From: Tolypeutes matacus
Lineage: Eukaryota > Chordata > Mammalia > Cingulata > Chlamyphoridae
Direction: 5' to 3'
Length of the DNA stretch: 64,000 nt
NCBI GenBank assembly: GCA_026826555.1
Contig: JAKSZT010000116.1
Location: forward strand, 3,218,415 to 3,282,414
The translations under genes and the position numbers were made by a program. The notes below the pieces were generated by a model, which saw nothing but the letters and a program-made list of their open reading frames with translations, was not told where the DNA came from and searched no databases. Of the stretch, positions 1 through 12,512 are shown one piece after another (within the stretch, counting starts at the first letter, position 1; every line of letters starts with the position of its first letter).

Positions 1-545
1 TCAGAGTCATTTGTATTTTTCTGTTGCCCTCTGGTCATCATATTATCTTGATGGGTTTGTTCAGTTGATTAGCTTTTCTCTATGCTCTAGAATTTTATTT
101 AGCTGTTGGTTCTGCGTGTGAGTTAAGTTTTCTCTTTGGCAGTTTTTCTTCTTATTTTATTTCCTTACTTCTTTTTATGTTCCCTTGAAAGCAAAAGGTT
201 AGGGCCAGAGGAATCAAAAGATGTAAGGAAGGCAGAAGGATAATAGAAATGTTGATAAAAGTTAGAAGAGGGGCAAAATGAGATTCAATGAGATGAATAT
301 TTAACTTGTGTAGGCAGTGTAGAGTACTAGGAAAAAATATGGAGTTCCTATAATGGACTGGGAAAACAAATGGAGGAATATATATATATAATGATTTAGA
401 AGGCTAGAATTATGAGGAGGTAGAGAAATAGTAGAGAAAGGTCTGAAAGGAAAAAGTTAATACTAATAAAAAATAAAAAAAAAATAATAAAAAAAAATAA
501 AAATAAAAAAAAATAAAAAAAAAAAAAAAGAGAAGAAGGAAACAA
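1..545 (-). mobile_element. LINE-1 5' UTR (3' part) and first codons of ORF1
   Basis: On the minus strand, 38 to 1 reads as the start of an L1 ORF1 (M-T-R-G-Q-Q). The same start occurs on the plus strand at 45540, where bases 45440-45560 align with the reverse complement of 1-130 here. The L1 body therefore runs off the left edge of the window. Bases 190-530 are purine-rich on the plus strand, which matches the pyrimidine-rich 5' UTR of the 44050-45539 copy. The A/T-rich block at 465-530 is probably part of that UTR. Confidence 0.75.
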
Positions 546-945
546 GGGGGGTCAATGATACCCCTAGGGTCCAAGTGGATCCTTCCTGCCTACTTGTGTT
601 TATCAATGAATTTCCCCACAGGGTTCTATATGCAGGTCCTGAAGCAGCTTTTAGCTATTAAACTAAATTAAAAAGAATTTATTTTTCAATTGTTGAGGTG
701 ACCTCACTTTTTTTTTTTTTTTTTTTTTAGCCAAATGCAGGACCCAAAATAATTCCTCCTCTAGACCAACCCCCTTACGGAAGGGACCCTAGCTGGGCCC
801 GTGGAAATTAATCAAGCACGTCCCACTTTCCGGACTGCCCAGGTTAGCTGAAACTCTGATGTTAGTCAGTGAGGATGCTAAAGACGGCGGATTCCGCCCC
901 TTCTGGCGCCGAGAAGGAAAAAGAATAGCCGCTATGTTCAGCAAG
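546..945 (-). mobile_element. Probable L1 5' UTR start with a CpG-rich patch
   Basis: This stretch continues directly upstream (in minus-strand sense) of the L1 5' UTR. A run of 20 Ts lies at about 711-730. Bases 775-925 hold roughly ten CpG dinucleotides, while the rest of the window is CpG-depleted. A CpG-rich head is typical of L1 promoters. I could not align it convincingly with the 5' end of the related copy near 44000, so an LTR or an unrelated fragment remains possible. Confidence 0.4.
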
Positions 946-1138
946 GGACTTGCTGAGGTTTGAGAGGTGATGAGATTTATTTTTTGCTGATTATTATTTT
1001 TGGAATAATGAAAGTGCTGTAAGAATCATGGAAGTGATGAATGCAAATATATGTGATTATACCAAATATCTTTTATTGCACACTTTGGATGGATTTATGC
1101 TTTATTTATATGTAGCAATAAAATTGATTTGCTAAAAA
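946..1138 (+). mobile_element. L1 3'-end fragment
   Basis: This short AT-rich piece resembles the L1 3' UTR at 1940-2060 in word order: a TGGAATAATGAAA-like block, then ATAAATGATG-type words. It ends in AATAAAATTG and an A-run at 1132-1141, which suggests a 5'-truncated L1 tail. No coding capacity. Confidence 0.5.
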
Positions 1139-2285
1139 AAAATGAGTAAAAGACCTGAATAAACATTTATCTAAGGAAGAAATACAAATGATGAAAAACA
1201 CATGAAAAGATGTTCAACATCATGGGTTATTAGGGAAATGCAAATCAATGTATAGTGAGGTATCATTTCACAACTACTAGAATGGCCACTATTAAAAAAA
1301 CAAAAAACTACAAGTTTTGGAGAGGATGTAGAGAGATAGGAACTCTTATTCACTCTTCGTGGGAATATAGAATGGTACAGGTGATGTGGAAACTGGTTGT
1401 TCCAAAAGAAGTTAGGTAAAGATCTGCCATGTAACCCAGCAATACCACTACTAGATACATGCCTAGAAGATGTGAGAGCAAGTTCATGAGGAGATATCTG
1501 CACATTGATGTTTATAGAAACATTATTCACAATTTCCAGAAGATCAACACATTCTAGTTGTCTATCAAGTGACAAATGGATGAACTGTGGTATATACACA
1601 TGATGGATTATTATTCAGCTGTAAGAAGAAATGAAGTCCTGAAGCATATGACAACATGGATGATCCTGGAAGACATTATGTTGAGTGAAGCAAGCCAAGC
1701 AAAAAGGACAATTATTTTATGATTTTGCTATTATGAACTAAATATAATGAATAAGCTCCTGAAATTAATAGTTAGAATATAAATCACCAGAGAAGAGTAT
1801 GAGTTTAGAACATGGAAAGCTGAGGTTTGATCAGTGCAGACTTGGGAGAAAGTTGTAAATGTTTGGAAATGAATACAAATGGTGAAAGCACATGATAGGA
1901 TTTGTTATTAGTAGTGCTAAAATATGATTATAATGGTTTGTTTCTTGTCTTTCTTTTTTGGAGTAATGAAAATGCTCTAATATTGATATAAATGATGTAA
2001 GCACAACCGTCTGAGTATACAAAATGTCATTGTTTGTACATTTTAGATAATTTGTATGGTTTATAAAGAAAAATAATAGAGTGGGTTGGGGAAGATACCA
2101 AATGTAAGATATGGACTATAGTTAATAGTAATACTTTGATGATGCTTTCTCATAATTTGCTACAAATGTTTCACAATAATGCAGGTATTGGTGGTGGGTG
2201 ATATATGGGAGCCCTGCATGAGGTTACCCATGTTTGTTTTCCAATTTCACAACTTTAAGTATTAAAAAAAACTCTGTTATAAAAG
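1139..2285 (+). mobile_element. 5'-truncated LINE-1: ORF2 C-terminus plus 3' UTR
   Basis: Bases 1145-1720 decode, with stops and frameshifts, the extreme C-terminal part of L1 ORF2: a block ending in a REMQI-like motif, then the GGCCACT/TGTAGAGAG region, then the stretch just before the 3' UTR. The 3' UTR follows, including the GTGGGTTGGGG block (2082-2095) also seen at 38700 and 38945. It ends with an A-run at 2263-2270. The 5' truncation is typical of target-primed reverse transcription. Confidence 0.85.
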
Positions 2286-2749
2286 AATATCACAAGACAT
2301 GGGGTATGATATTACCTTGAAATTTTGTAATAAATTCATCATTACAACCTCCAAATGGTGCTATAAAATTTGCTCTTGACCATTCATAAGGAAAACACCC
2401 TTTTCCACCAATTTAAAGTAAATTTACAGACTCATAACATGACATGTAATATCAATGATTTGCCACACTTACATCATAACTATGGTTAGATTGTTCCTGT
2501 GAAAGTCCACCTGTCTCATCTATGAAACCATTTCACAACCTGTTATGGGTTTTGAAAGTGTCAATGAGCTTGTGTGTAAAATATGTCCTATCAAAACATG
2601 TCATTGGTCTATTATTCATTAAAATGGCAGAAAACATTACAGAAAGTCCAGAATTCCACAGAACAAAACATATATCATGCTGAACTTAGGATCAATATTT
2701 GCTGCCTCATTCAACCCTATATAACTCAGGTGTTCATCAAAAGGTATAG
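2286..2749. other. Unrecognised intergenic stretch
   Basis: AT-rich sequence between an L1 tail and a family X insertion. I see no coding signal, repeat family or RNA gene. It may be single-copy host DNA or an old element too diverged to recognise. Confidence 0.4.
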
Positions 2750-4012
2750 ACATCCCATGGGGAATATGGATGAGATTATCCTGCCTGCAGCTGCAGACTC
2801 TCTCCATTCCCTGGGGTGGCTGTTGTCCATCATTATCCCCCCACCAGCTGTCCTGGGTGAGTCCAATGAGCAGAAGTGTAGGAGTTCCTGCTCCGCTGAG
2901 GTTCCAGGCTAGCTGGCACATGGAGAGTCCACAGACTCAAGTCTCTGGATGTACCCCTACAAACCCCTGCACCAAGTATAGGTTGGAATAGAAGGAACAG
3001 ATGAACCGTGTGCAGGGAAGACATAGTTGAGTCCAACTCTGTCACTCTCAGGAGCACAAACTCCAAAGTAGGGCCCACTAGCAAGGCACCAAACTCTGGA
3101 ACTCTCTGCCCTGACATAGGACCTAGGTGTCTCCAAAGCCCTCAGGAGCCCCACAATTTGGAGTGATATCCATTTTGGAATTTTATGAGATCCTACTGAG
3201 ATGTGTGTAAACATTACCTCTGGGATGACCTCCTGAATTATTTTGAAACCTCCTAGCCATATAATCTTATTTGTCTTTACATTTTCCCCCTTTTATTCAA
3301 TATCTTTTTCCAATCACATTGCCAGTTGGTGCTTGGTAGCAACCCCTTGGTGCCAGGGAGGCTTATCCCTGGGAGTCATATTCCATGCTGGGGGGAAGAT
3401 AATGCATTCATATGCTGAGTTTGGCTTAGACAGAGGCCACCTTTAAGCAACAAGGAGGCTCTCGGGAGGCAACCCTTAGGCACTCCATAACAATAGGCTA
3501 ACTTTCAACTGGAGGTGGAGTGGACATCACCATCCCAAACTTATCAGGGTGGGGGGTAAGAGCTATGGAATAGAGTGGACTTACTGGTATTCTGTAGACA
3601 TATTGTAACTCAAGCAATAGAAGAAATTACAACATTAATGTGGAGCCAGTGGCCACTGGATGCTCTGGGGGCCTGGAGAGGGAAAAGCAGATGTAATACA
3701 GGGGCTTTTTTGTGACTTGGGAATTTTCCTGAGTGACATTGAAATGACAGATATAGGCCATTTTATATCATATATAACATGCAGAACTCTTTGGGAAATA
3801 CTGTGGTCTACAATGTGAACTATGGTCCATGCTTAATGGCAAAACCCCAGGATGTGTTTATCAATTGCAATTAATGTGCCATACTAATGAAGGATGTTTA
3901 TGTGGGTGGTGAGGGAGGTGGGACATATGGGAATACCTACATATTTTTGTAACATTATGTAATTTAAGTATATTTTTAAAATATTTTTAAAAATTAAAAA
4001 TAAAAATAATAT
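2750..4012 (+). mobile_element. Family X retroposon, 5'-inverted (twin-primed) copy
   Basis: Bases 2750-3503 align in reverse orientation with the 5' two thirds of the full-length copy at 13300-15205 (equivalent to about 14570 back to 13815). Bases 3509-4012 align in forward orientation with about 14590 to 15070. The two halves abut in the full-length copy, so this is one element with its 5' segment flipped, as twin priming makes during L1 reverse transcription. It is also 5'-truncated. The 3' end reads CTAAGTATATTTTTAAAATA and runs into a short (AT)n. No protein is encoded in the sense strand. Confidence 0.8.
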
Positions 4013-6029
4013 ATATATATAAAATGGTACAGACAGTTCAGCAGGACAAACCACAGACCCCTGAGACTGCTATACTCTAGGATAGTCCTAGCCTGACCAT
4101 TCCAGGGGTATGAGACCATCCAATCTCAACTTGGGGCCTCCAAATACCAATGCTCATTTTATCTCTTGGATCCTCACCACTACTTGATCCATTCTGGTCT
4201 CTCCAATTTTACTTTACAGGGCCATGAATTTTATTCTATACCCTGTAATGCTTTTCCTGAATGCATCCAAAATTAAAGAAACAATACCTCTCATAATTAC
4301 TCTCATTTATAATGTTAGAATAAAGTTTATCTACAAAATTGGAAATTGCTCATTTGGGGCCAAGTGGGTAAGGGGAATTATACTTCTTGCTTTTGAAAAG
4401 TTTTCAAAATGTGCAAATATATATCAATGCTTTAAGAAATTAGAAATTGGGGAAAAATAATTCCTCTATTTCTTCTATTAGCTAACCCTCATTTTTGCTT
4501 CTTTCAGCAATGCACAGTCCTGCATGCTAAGATCTGTAACACTGCATTGATTGAATTCATCTGCTGAAATGCCAGTGTCCCTACTGACTGTAAACTTCTG
4601 CTCTTTCTCATATCTATCAACAATGTTCACTGCATGGCAAGGTCAATTGCAAGTATTAACATGATCAGTGAGTGTTTTATTTCTCTATTGAGGAAGTTGG
4701 CTGGATGAGAATAAACCTCTTATCTCTCCAGTAAATACAGAGCCTTAATGGAGTCTGGAAGAAATCTGTGTAATGTTGGAAAGGAGATTACTCCTGATCA
4801 ACCCCTAACTTATCCATCACCATTGAAGAGGCCTGGATAAACTGAACTGCAGCTCAGATCCTTGAATATCTCCTAAATGAGCTTAGACTATCCATGCCAA
4901 TATGACAAACCTGCCCATCTTCTGACAACACATACTCAATTCTGGTAGAAAAAAAGAATTCCCTACTCATCAGTGGTTGCTTTGTCAATAGTGCAACTGG
5001 CAACTGTCTCCTTCTGGGTTCTCACTCACAAGTAGATAAGCAATAGGTGAACAAAGTTGAGAATGGAGAAAGAAGCTGTTAGATGCTGGTCTTGTCCCCA
5101 ATTTCACCTGTCATGAAGCCCAACATTTCACCTGGAAGTATCCCCAGGCCAAACAACAGAAATATGAAGTGTGCTGCATGAAGAATAGGGTGAGGACCCT
5201 CCCCTTCCAGGGTCAAGAATAAGATGGACTTAGCTACTCTGAATGAATAAGAAGATATGAATACCTTCATTGTATACATAAGAACATTAACATCATTGAG
5301 TTATATACATACATGAGCCCATGGTGTTCAGAGCTTTGCAATTCCCTCTCTCATTCTAAAATATACCACCTCCAGAGAAACCATTCAAATTTCTCAGATA
5401 TGAGTATTCCTGGCTTATGAAACATCCATCCCAGCCCACTGGACTCTCACTCCCTTCCTGCTTTACATTATACCTATCCTTTAGAGGTACACTTGCCCTA
5501 CATCATCTTGGATCTTCCACATGGGGTGTCAAACTATCATTTTCTCATCTCTGTGTTCTAGATTTTTTCCCACTGGACTTGGCATCACAACAAATAGTAA
5601 AAATGTAGTTCGTTATGGGGTTGATAAATTCCAGGACATTTTTCCATTTTAAGAGATCAATGGTCCCCATCATGCAAATCAAGTCATGAAAATTCTCTGT
5701 GTCAGAAAATATTAGAAGTGCAAGGGTTAAAATGCCTCATAATCCCCAGGGACTAGGAGGGCCAAAAAAAGGTAGAATGAAGAATATGGGAGAAAATCAA
5801 TTTTCACAATGTGATATTTTGGTAAAGTGACAGCTGAAATCTTATCCTATATTAATCATCCTCAGCTATAACATGCCTGTATTTCATAATTTATAAATGT
5901 CAAGGGCTATCTATATTGTAAATTCTCCCCTACAACACTGTTAATAAGTACATGCATTTCACAGACAAATGATGACATTGTCAGAAACAGAAGTCAGATT
6001 AACTTACCCATTTGTAGAAAAATAATGGT
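4013..6029. other. Intergenic, no gene recognised
   Basis: It begins with a small (TA)n tract (4006-4022). The rest is AT-rich single-copy-looking sequence. Open frames of 60-80 codons are at chance level, with no domain, splice context or codon bias that I can see. Confidence 0.45.
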
Positions 6030-6235
6030 TGTCTTAAATGTTTTGTAGTATTTACATATTTGATTATTTAATCCTCACAATAGCCTGCTGATTAAGGCTA
6101 TTTACCTATTTAACAAATTAAATAAACAGAGGTTCAGAAAACTTTAGTTATGTTAAAAATTATGTGGCAAGAAAAACATAGCCAGAGTTTTTCTGCCTGT
6201 CTCCCCAGGTCAGGTTTCTTAAGGCTTACACCTAG
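6030..6235 (-). mobile_element. MIR SINE relic
   Basis: Read on the plus strand, TTTAATCCTCACAATAGCC is followed by a block resembling the MIR segment for 'bottom-strand' GAGGTTCAGA...ACTTAG and a TGGCAAGA/CAGAGTTTTTCTGCCTGTC region. This is the reverse complement of the MIR consensus core. It is heavily diverged, as expected for a relic predating the placental radiation. Confidence 0.7.
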
Positions 6236-9200
6236 GTTTTACCTGTAATGCCACTTATCATTTTGATAATCAGAGAGTCTCCTCCCCATTGTCAAGATCT
6301 TCTCTTCATATACTTTGTTTACACAATTATGCCCCCTTCACAGATTCTCCTACCATACAGAAAGCTTCATAGACTTAAATTCATTATCCAAACACCAGCT
6401 TCTAACTCACCTGATATTTATTGTCCAGAGTAAGCCACACAAATTCACTCCAACAGAATCATACTGAGGACATTTCTCATGTCCTTCTGAGTATTTCTGA
6501 CATCTTTCTCCAATAGGAGTGACTCTAATTACCTGCCTTGTCCCTGACCACATGGACACAGAACCTGACTAAATTGTTGATCCAGACCTAACACAAAATT
6601 CCTTTCTATTAGGTCATGAATGCAATTTATCATTAAACATTATTTGTTTATTTGTCCTTCATACTGGTATAATTGCATAAAGTTATTCTCTTAATGATTT
6701 TAGGGAAGTTTCCCTTTGAAAAGTATTAATGAATTTTGAATCCAGAGAATCTGTGTTTCTACAGAAACCTAACCTAACCTCAGGCAGCCTGGGCCTAAAT
6801 GCCCGTAGTCAAATCCAACAATGACATTCTGATTAACAAAATCATTTACAAAATAAATAAGGACTGCTTCCAAGGGGTTAAAATTTTCTTCCATATTCAC
6901 AACTCAAACAGACCAAAAATGCAAGGAATATAAGACTTATTTATCATGCTTTCACCACATTCCAGTGCTCAAAGCATCATTCTTGCTCTAGAAAAAGGAC
7001 TGTTTTCATGGAGGACTCTCTTTTTATGCAGTTGATAACGTCATTAATCCTGTAACTTAGATGACATACCCTGATTTATTCAGATGACAGTGAAGACACA
7101 TCTAATAAGAGCATGCCTTCTTTAACACAATCTTTACCCTCAAATTAGAGAAAGCATGTAGATGAAATTAAGTACATTAATATCCAATTTTGGAAAGTTA
7201 TATACTTACTTTGTCTTGTGCAGGAACAGAGTTAAACCAAAGCTACAAGATGCTAGATAAGTTTTTATTTAAATTGAGTTCCAAAGGCTTTCTTATTAAA
7301 ATGTATAAATGATAATTTCTGGATAGCTGCAAAGATTTGTCTCCATGGAAAAACACGTGTGATTAGGGAGGAAATCCTTAGATTCACTCAGCATGATTGT
7401 GATGCTCTGGACCCATCTAGAACTACTCAGCAGCACTGGAGGAGTGGCCTTGCTGGTCAAGCCCTCAGTGGACAGAGAAGCTTGCAAATGTGCATAGAAG
7501 GTGACAAGAAAATCAACCTCCCCTAGAGAGCCTCCAGTCAATGTTCAGGTTGATTTGTTGCAAGTTTTGATTGTGAAGCCCATGTGACGTGGTGACCCAG
7601 TGGCCATCAGTCAAAGGTGGACAGGCAGAAAGGGTCTCCTGTTCTCAAGTCTCTTCATAGATATCTGTGTGCACTCAATAAGTAGATGGGAGTAAATGAT
7701 TGCAAAGCCTTGTAGATTCACCCATGTCTTCACTGACTTCTTCCTCCTGAACCAGTGGGGAGGGCTTCTGTCAGAATGGAACACTAAGAAAAAAACCAGT
7801 GAACGACTTACCCTCCAACAGAAGCCAGGCAAAAGGGGCCACACTGCCTACAGCAAGAGACCTGAGACCTAGAGCTTTTGGAGGTCAGCTTTTCCTGAGG
7901 AACAGAAACCCCAGGAAATCTGAAGCCACTTCACTCTCTCTCTTCCCCTAGCCCAAAAGTCACTGCTGGGACAACTGCTTTCTGCCAGAAACAAGCATAA
8001 CCTCTTCCCATGGGGAATTAAGTCCAATAGGGCCCTGTTGTACCACCCCGCAGAATCTGAGCAGAGGGAACCCCAGTGCTGGTGTTTTACAACCTTGGCC
8101 AGCTGGGCTTTCTGGTTGGTCCAGGAGTCTCAGTGTAAAGTGAGGAATCCCTGTCAGGGATTGAGTGAGATGGACTCTCACCCTAAATGTGGGCCTTTGC
8201 TGGGTGACTCTCATGGTACCATCAGCCATTAGAAGCCCAAAGATGTAGAAAAAATCCATCCTCTGCCATATCATAATGCACTAGATTTAGTACATGTATC
8301 TACATGATGTCTGCTCTCAGGATCCTCCCAACTGTGTAGGTGAAACTCCTCAGATACCAATGTCATCCTCCATGTCTTGGATAAGATTTGGGACCTGAAA
8401 CTTCTGTCTTTTAGGGGAAAGCACAGCTGTACTTGTGATTCATAACAAATCACATCCATGAATGACCATGCCATGTCACCAAGGGCCTGAGCTTTTGGGA
8501 GCTAGGGTATGTGCTCTGCCCCTCAGCTGTCCTGAAGAGGCCACCATGGGTGTCTGGGTGACAACTGGAGCCCTGGAGATATGGGGGATAACAGAAATGT
8601 CCACAAATGAAAACTCAGAATCACACCACAATTGATCTAGACTTCCCCATTCTAGATGAAGTGAAGGGATGATGTTTAAAATCCTAAACAATGTGGAGGC
8701 TGGAAGCTAGGATGAGACCCTGGATGTTCAGGGCAGGGCCAGGGGTTAACCTTTTAGGTCCAGCTCATGGGAAAGCCTAGAGGGGTCCCTCAGGTGAGCT
8801 CAGGCCATGGACTCTACCACCTGGATTGGAAGGGCTGCAGTGTTTAATTGGTAATGCTATGCCCAGCATGCCTGTGGGTCATCAGTCATAGTGACCACCT
8901 CCTTCTCCCACCCTTGACATATCATATATTTCAACTCTCTCTAGCAGTACAGTTCCTACTCTCTGGGCATAACCACAGTGCAAGACTTAGAATAAAGACC
9001 ACCACCATCCCAGGAGCTATGAGCACTAAGTGCTTGGGACCTGGTGTCTCTTTTAGGATATGTTAGTAACAACATGACTGTGTAAACTGGTGAACTCCCC
9101 ATACAGTGGACCTGAGAACCACAAAGTCACCTTAGCCAGTGAGGAAAACAGAGTTTTTCTTCCATGTCAAGGAATAAGGACACTGATCCACACATCAGAG

Positions 9201-10178
9201 CTCACTGTGAGTCATCAGGGTCCAGTCAGAGGGGAGTGGCCTCCAAGGACCTGACAGAGAGGCTGGCAGTCTTCTGGGGAATTTCTTGATTGAAACAAAT
9301 TATGCAAGAAATTACAGGGATGTGAGAAATCCCAGTTCACAGGGAGGAATAAAGCTTAAGAAATGAGGTCAGTTGTGTCTTTGGAAACTGCATCACAGAT
9401 GTTACTCCAGAATGAATATAGGAGGGAAAGGAATTCTGAAGTCAGAGACCAAGGTCCCAGAAGGGTTCAAATCTAAGAGAAGGGATGGACCACAGGACCC
9501 CTAAAGGGGTATTGAAGATTACAGAGCTTCCTGCTCTTAGGCCATTTGCTAATAATCTTCCTCTGGCCTTTTTCTTTGCACATTGTAAGTTTTGACATTT
9601 TTGTATTCCTATATACCCCCTCCCCCACTTACTGCCAATGCAATTCCATAGTTCATCTTGAAAGTTATGAGTTCCTAACTGGTAGTCATAAAAACCTCTG
9701 CACCAGAAGCAGAACATATTCCCTCTTCCTTCAAAACTGGAGAGAAGAAGCCACTGTTCTAGGTTAGGAAATGATACTTAATGTGATTTTTACAGATACT
9801 CATATTTTAGAGTATGATTCTGTACCCCATAAAAGCTCCTTCAAACCTAAATTCCAGGAGTTCTGATGGCCTGTCTCAGCTACGCCCTTCACTGGCATGT
9901 AGTAGATGCTCCATAAGTATCTGAAGGATGAGGAAAAAAACAATCCATTTCCCTGCCCCAGGTGTCCCTGGGCCCTCATTGCACCTAAACCTTTAGCTTG
10001 AGAGCAATATGCTGCCTTATTCTCTGCAGACAACAAGTGGGTCTATTCTACCCATTAATACTATTCTCCTAACAGGCAGAGGTACAGCCTTGTCTATTCA
10101 CACATGAAGGTGTACACCCATGGCTGTGGTTCCAGGAAGAATTCTAAGCCAGTTTCTCATGACATCTCATTGTCTTTT
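6236..10178. other. Intergenic, no gene recognised
   Basis: This is the longest stretch in the window without an obvious young repeat. Composition is more mixed, and the GC content of 7700-9100 is higher than the surroundings. Open frames reach about 104 codons (minus strand, 7960-8274), but I see no recognisable domain and no convincing exon-intron structure. A MIR/L2-like tail may lie at 9885-9935 (GGCATGTAGTAGATGCTCC). A fragment of an unidentified host gene or an old pseudogene cannot be excluded. Confidence 0.4.
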
Positions 10179-10364
10179 TTTTTTTTTTCCTAAAGATTTT
10201 ATTTATTTATTCATTTCTCTCCCCCCCCTTGCTGCTTGTGCTCGCTGGGTCAGCTAACCATGCCGTGCGGGTGGGCTTGCCTTCACCAGGAGCCCCAGGA
10301 ACTGAACCAGGGGCCTCCCATATGGTAAACGGGAGCCCTACTGATTGAGCCACAGCCGCTTCCC
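10179..10364 (-). mobile_element. tRNA-derived SINE (xenarthran DAS-like), full length
   Basis: The reverse complement begins GGGAAGCGGCTGTGGCTCAA, a tRNA-like head with an A box. A GTTCAGTTCC-type B box and the CCTGGTGAAGGCAAGCCC body follow, and it ends AATAAATAAATAAAATCTTT plus an A-tail (the T-run at 10179-10190 on the plus strand). It is nearly identical in layout to 47014-47229. Flanks read ATCTCATTGTC and ATCATTGCCTT, a plausible imperfect target-site duplication. Transcription by RNA polymerase III and mobilisation by L1 are known for such SINEs. Confidence 0.88.
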
Positions 10365-11544
10365 ATCATTGCCTTGACCATCAATTTTGGTGTGGGGGCA
10401 AGCAGGGATGAGGCAAGAATGACCTAGAAGTGGTGGTAGTGGGGATGGATTCTCCCAAAGGCTGCCTCTGAGATTCAAGCCTCCTTTTCCCCCCCAGGAT
10501 GCCCTGAACACCATCCACAGCTCTCTCTTTGACATTGTTGCCCTTACCTGGGAAGTCCCTAGGATCAGCTTTCTAATGGAAACCATCAGATGTGTGGGAC
10601 AAAAAGTTCATCCTTGCCTTTCCTCAGACAGAGATCTCCACTCCACATTCCCCACTGCTCAGTAAATACAGGAGCCCTCCTACCTTACCCAAAGTCCACC
10701 CCATTATCAGTTGGTCATCAAGGCCCTCCTTGGCTGTTGCCACACAGATGACTCCATATAAAGTTCTTCTCCCCAGATTAGAAACAGAAAATTGTCTGCA
10801 CAAACCTCTAGCCCATGAAGAAATAGATGAGATGATGGGTACAAGACTGCAGATTAACATCTGGGCAGATGATCGCTAGCCCTGCACCCTCCTTCCCACC
10901 CTGCCAGCCATGAGCAGACTGTGAACATGATAGGTAACCAGGCTTACAAACTCCAAGGAAACAAGCTCCTTCCCATGGTCTGCCCACCCCTCATGCCCCT
11001 TCCAACAGCCCAACCCTCCCCGACTCAGACACACTGGGAGTGGGAGGTGCCGTGGGGCTGCCAAGAAAAGATCAGATATTTGCCAAGCCTTCTTTTCACT
11101 ACCTTGTGTAACCTTATCTTAACCTTTGGGTGTCTCCTGGTAAATGGTGAAGAGTCTTCGGTAGTGGGTATTTAACCTATTCCAGCAGCTTTGAAAAAGT
11201 TTCTTACTTCCAGTTTTCTGAGGTGAGAGACTTAGGATGTTGAGAAACAAGAAAACATCTTGTTCTTCCAAGCTTCTCTAGCCAAATGAGCTGGGTTGGG
11301 GGCTGTCTCTAGAATGTGGGTGCCTGGTTACCAGGGTTCCAAATTACATCTCCAAAGAAGTGAAGTTACTTCTTGGGGTCCCTTTACCTGTCCCACTTCC
11401 TTGGATAAAATCTCTCCTAATTCTGATGCCTCTTCAGCCTCCTCTCTCATGTCATAACTTTTACTCTAAAGTTAGACACCCACGGTCCTCCCTGAAGTTC
11501 CTGTGGAAGGCATGGGAAAATCAGGATCCCAGTATTGAGGAGTT
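10365..11544. other. Intergenic, no gene recognised
   Basis: Pyrimidine-rich, mixed-composition sequence. Overlapping open frames on both strands (up to about 95 codons) look like shadows of base composition rather than genes. No repeat family recognised. Confidence 0.4.
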
Positions 11545-11870
11545 AATGTTGGCTTCTCATCTAAATCCTTTTTCTGCCTTATCCATGAACCTGGGCAAGT
11601 AATTGTGTTTCTTGGGCCTCCTGAGACTTCCTCACCATTTTCTAGCAGATGTATATGGAATAATATTTTCAAAACACATGAGCTAATGTGACAGATCACT
11701 AATTCATGTACTTTAGAGATGGAAGAATTACATGAAGGAATGGGAAGCAGCAGGGAGTTCAACTCAAAACAGGGCTGGTTCTTGATAGTATGATCGTGGG
11801 AAAGTAACTTATCTTCTCAGTTTCATTTTCCAGACCCTAACATAATGGCCTTGAAATTCAAGGAAAATCA
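11545..11870 (+). mobile_element. One or two MIR relics
   Basis: Bases 11570-11660 contain CCTGGGCAAGTAATTGTGTT followed by CTTCCTCACCATTTTCT. Bases 11780-11835 contain GTGGGAAAGTAACTTATC then TCAGTTTCATTTTCC. Both follow the MIR core order (GGGCAAGTTACTTAACCTC ... CAGTTTCCTCATCTG). They are very diverged and in plus orientation. Confidence 0.55.
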
Positions 11871-11874
11871 AACA

Positions 11875-11955
11875 CCGCCATCTGAATCAAAATCCTTCAA
11901 TGGATACCCATTATATTTAAAGTCAGATTAAATACCTCATTTTATTTTAAGTTTT
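11875..11955 (+). mobile_element. L2 relic, left part (interrupted)
   Basis: AAAATCCTTCAATGGATACC followed by CATTATATTTAAAGTCAGAT resembles the L2 3' region just before the segment found at 12513-13005. The two pieces lie in the same order and strand as in L2. An LTR separates them, so this is the left arm of one split L2. Confidence 0.55.
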
Positions 11956-12512
11956 GGAACTCCTCCAAAAAGTTTCCAAGGATCTCTGCCTTCTGGTATA
12001 CATGTTCTTGTCTAATCTCTTCCTTTTAGGTGTTAACTGGACTTAGTGACTCTCTTCTTATCAATAGAATATGGCCAAAGTGATGATATATCATTTCCAA
12101 GATTGATAAACAAAACTCCTTTGATTTTTATCTTGTTAGTTTTCTCTTTTACTCTCCATTTATATATATATAATTCTCTACCATTCTCATATTTCACTCT
12201 GGGGAAAAGGCTATTATGTGCAAAGGCCCATATTGCAAGAAACTGAGGGAGGACCCAAATAAAAGAAAGAAAGGAATTCAAGCTCTCAGTCCAAACTGCC
12301 AATAACATGAGTGCTTTTTGAAGTAGTTCTTTCCCAAGTCAAGCCTCAGCTGGGACTGTTTCAGTCTTGGGAGAGATATTGGAATAAAATCACATAACAA
12401 CTTTGTCTGAATCCTTTGTTCACAAAAACTGTGAAATAAAGAAAAACATTTGTTATCGTAAGTCACTAAATTTTGGGGTAGTGTTGTCACATATCGATAG
12501 TTAACAAATATA
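11956..12512 (+). mobile_element. MaLR/ERVL-type LTR (MLT1-like), inserted in L2
   Basis: Recognisable words in order are: GGTGTTAACTGGACTTAGTG (about 12031), AATAGAATATGGCCAAAGTG, TCACTCTGGGGAAA, GGAACTGAG-like text, GTCAAGCCTCAGCTGGGACT, then the terminal block AACTGTGAAATAAAGAAAAA, CTAAATTTTGGGGTAG and CGATAGTTAACAAAT. That terminal block is the familiar 3' end of MLT-class LTRs, with its polyadenylation signal. The left edge is uncertain by several tens of bases. No internal viral genes accompany it. Confidence 0.6.

Noticed and set aside
1171..1599. 142-residue minus-strand frame
   Set aside because: Antisense to the L1 ORF2 tail.
7960..8274. 104-residue minus-strand frame as a gene
   Set aside because: No recognisable domain, an overlapping open frame on the other strand, and no transcript signals I can see.
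10279..10364. tRNA gene on the minus strand
   Set aside because: It is the head of a SINE, with a SINE body, AATAAA tail and an identical relative at 47014.
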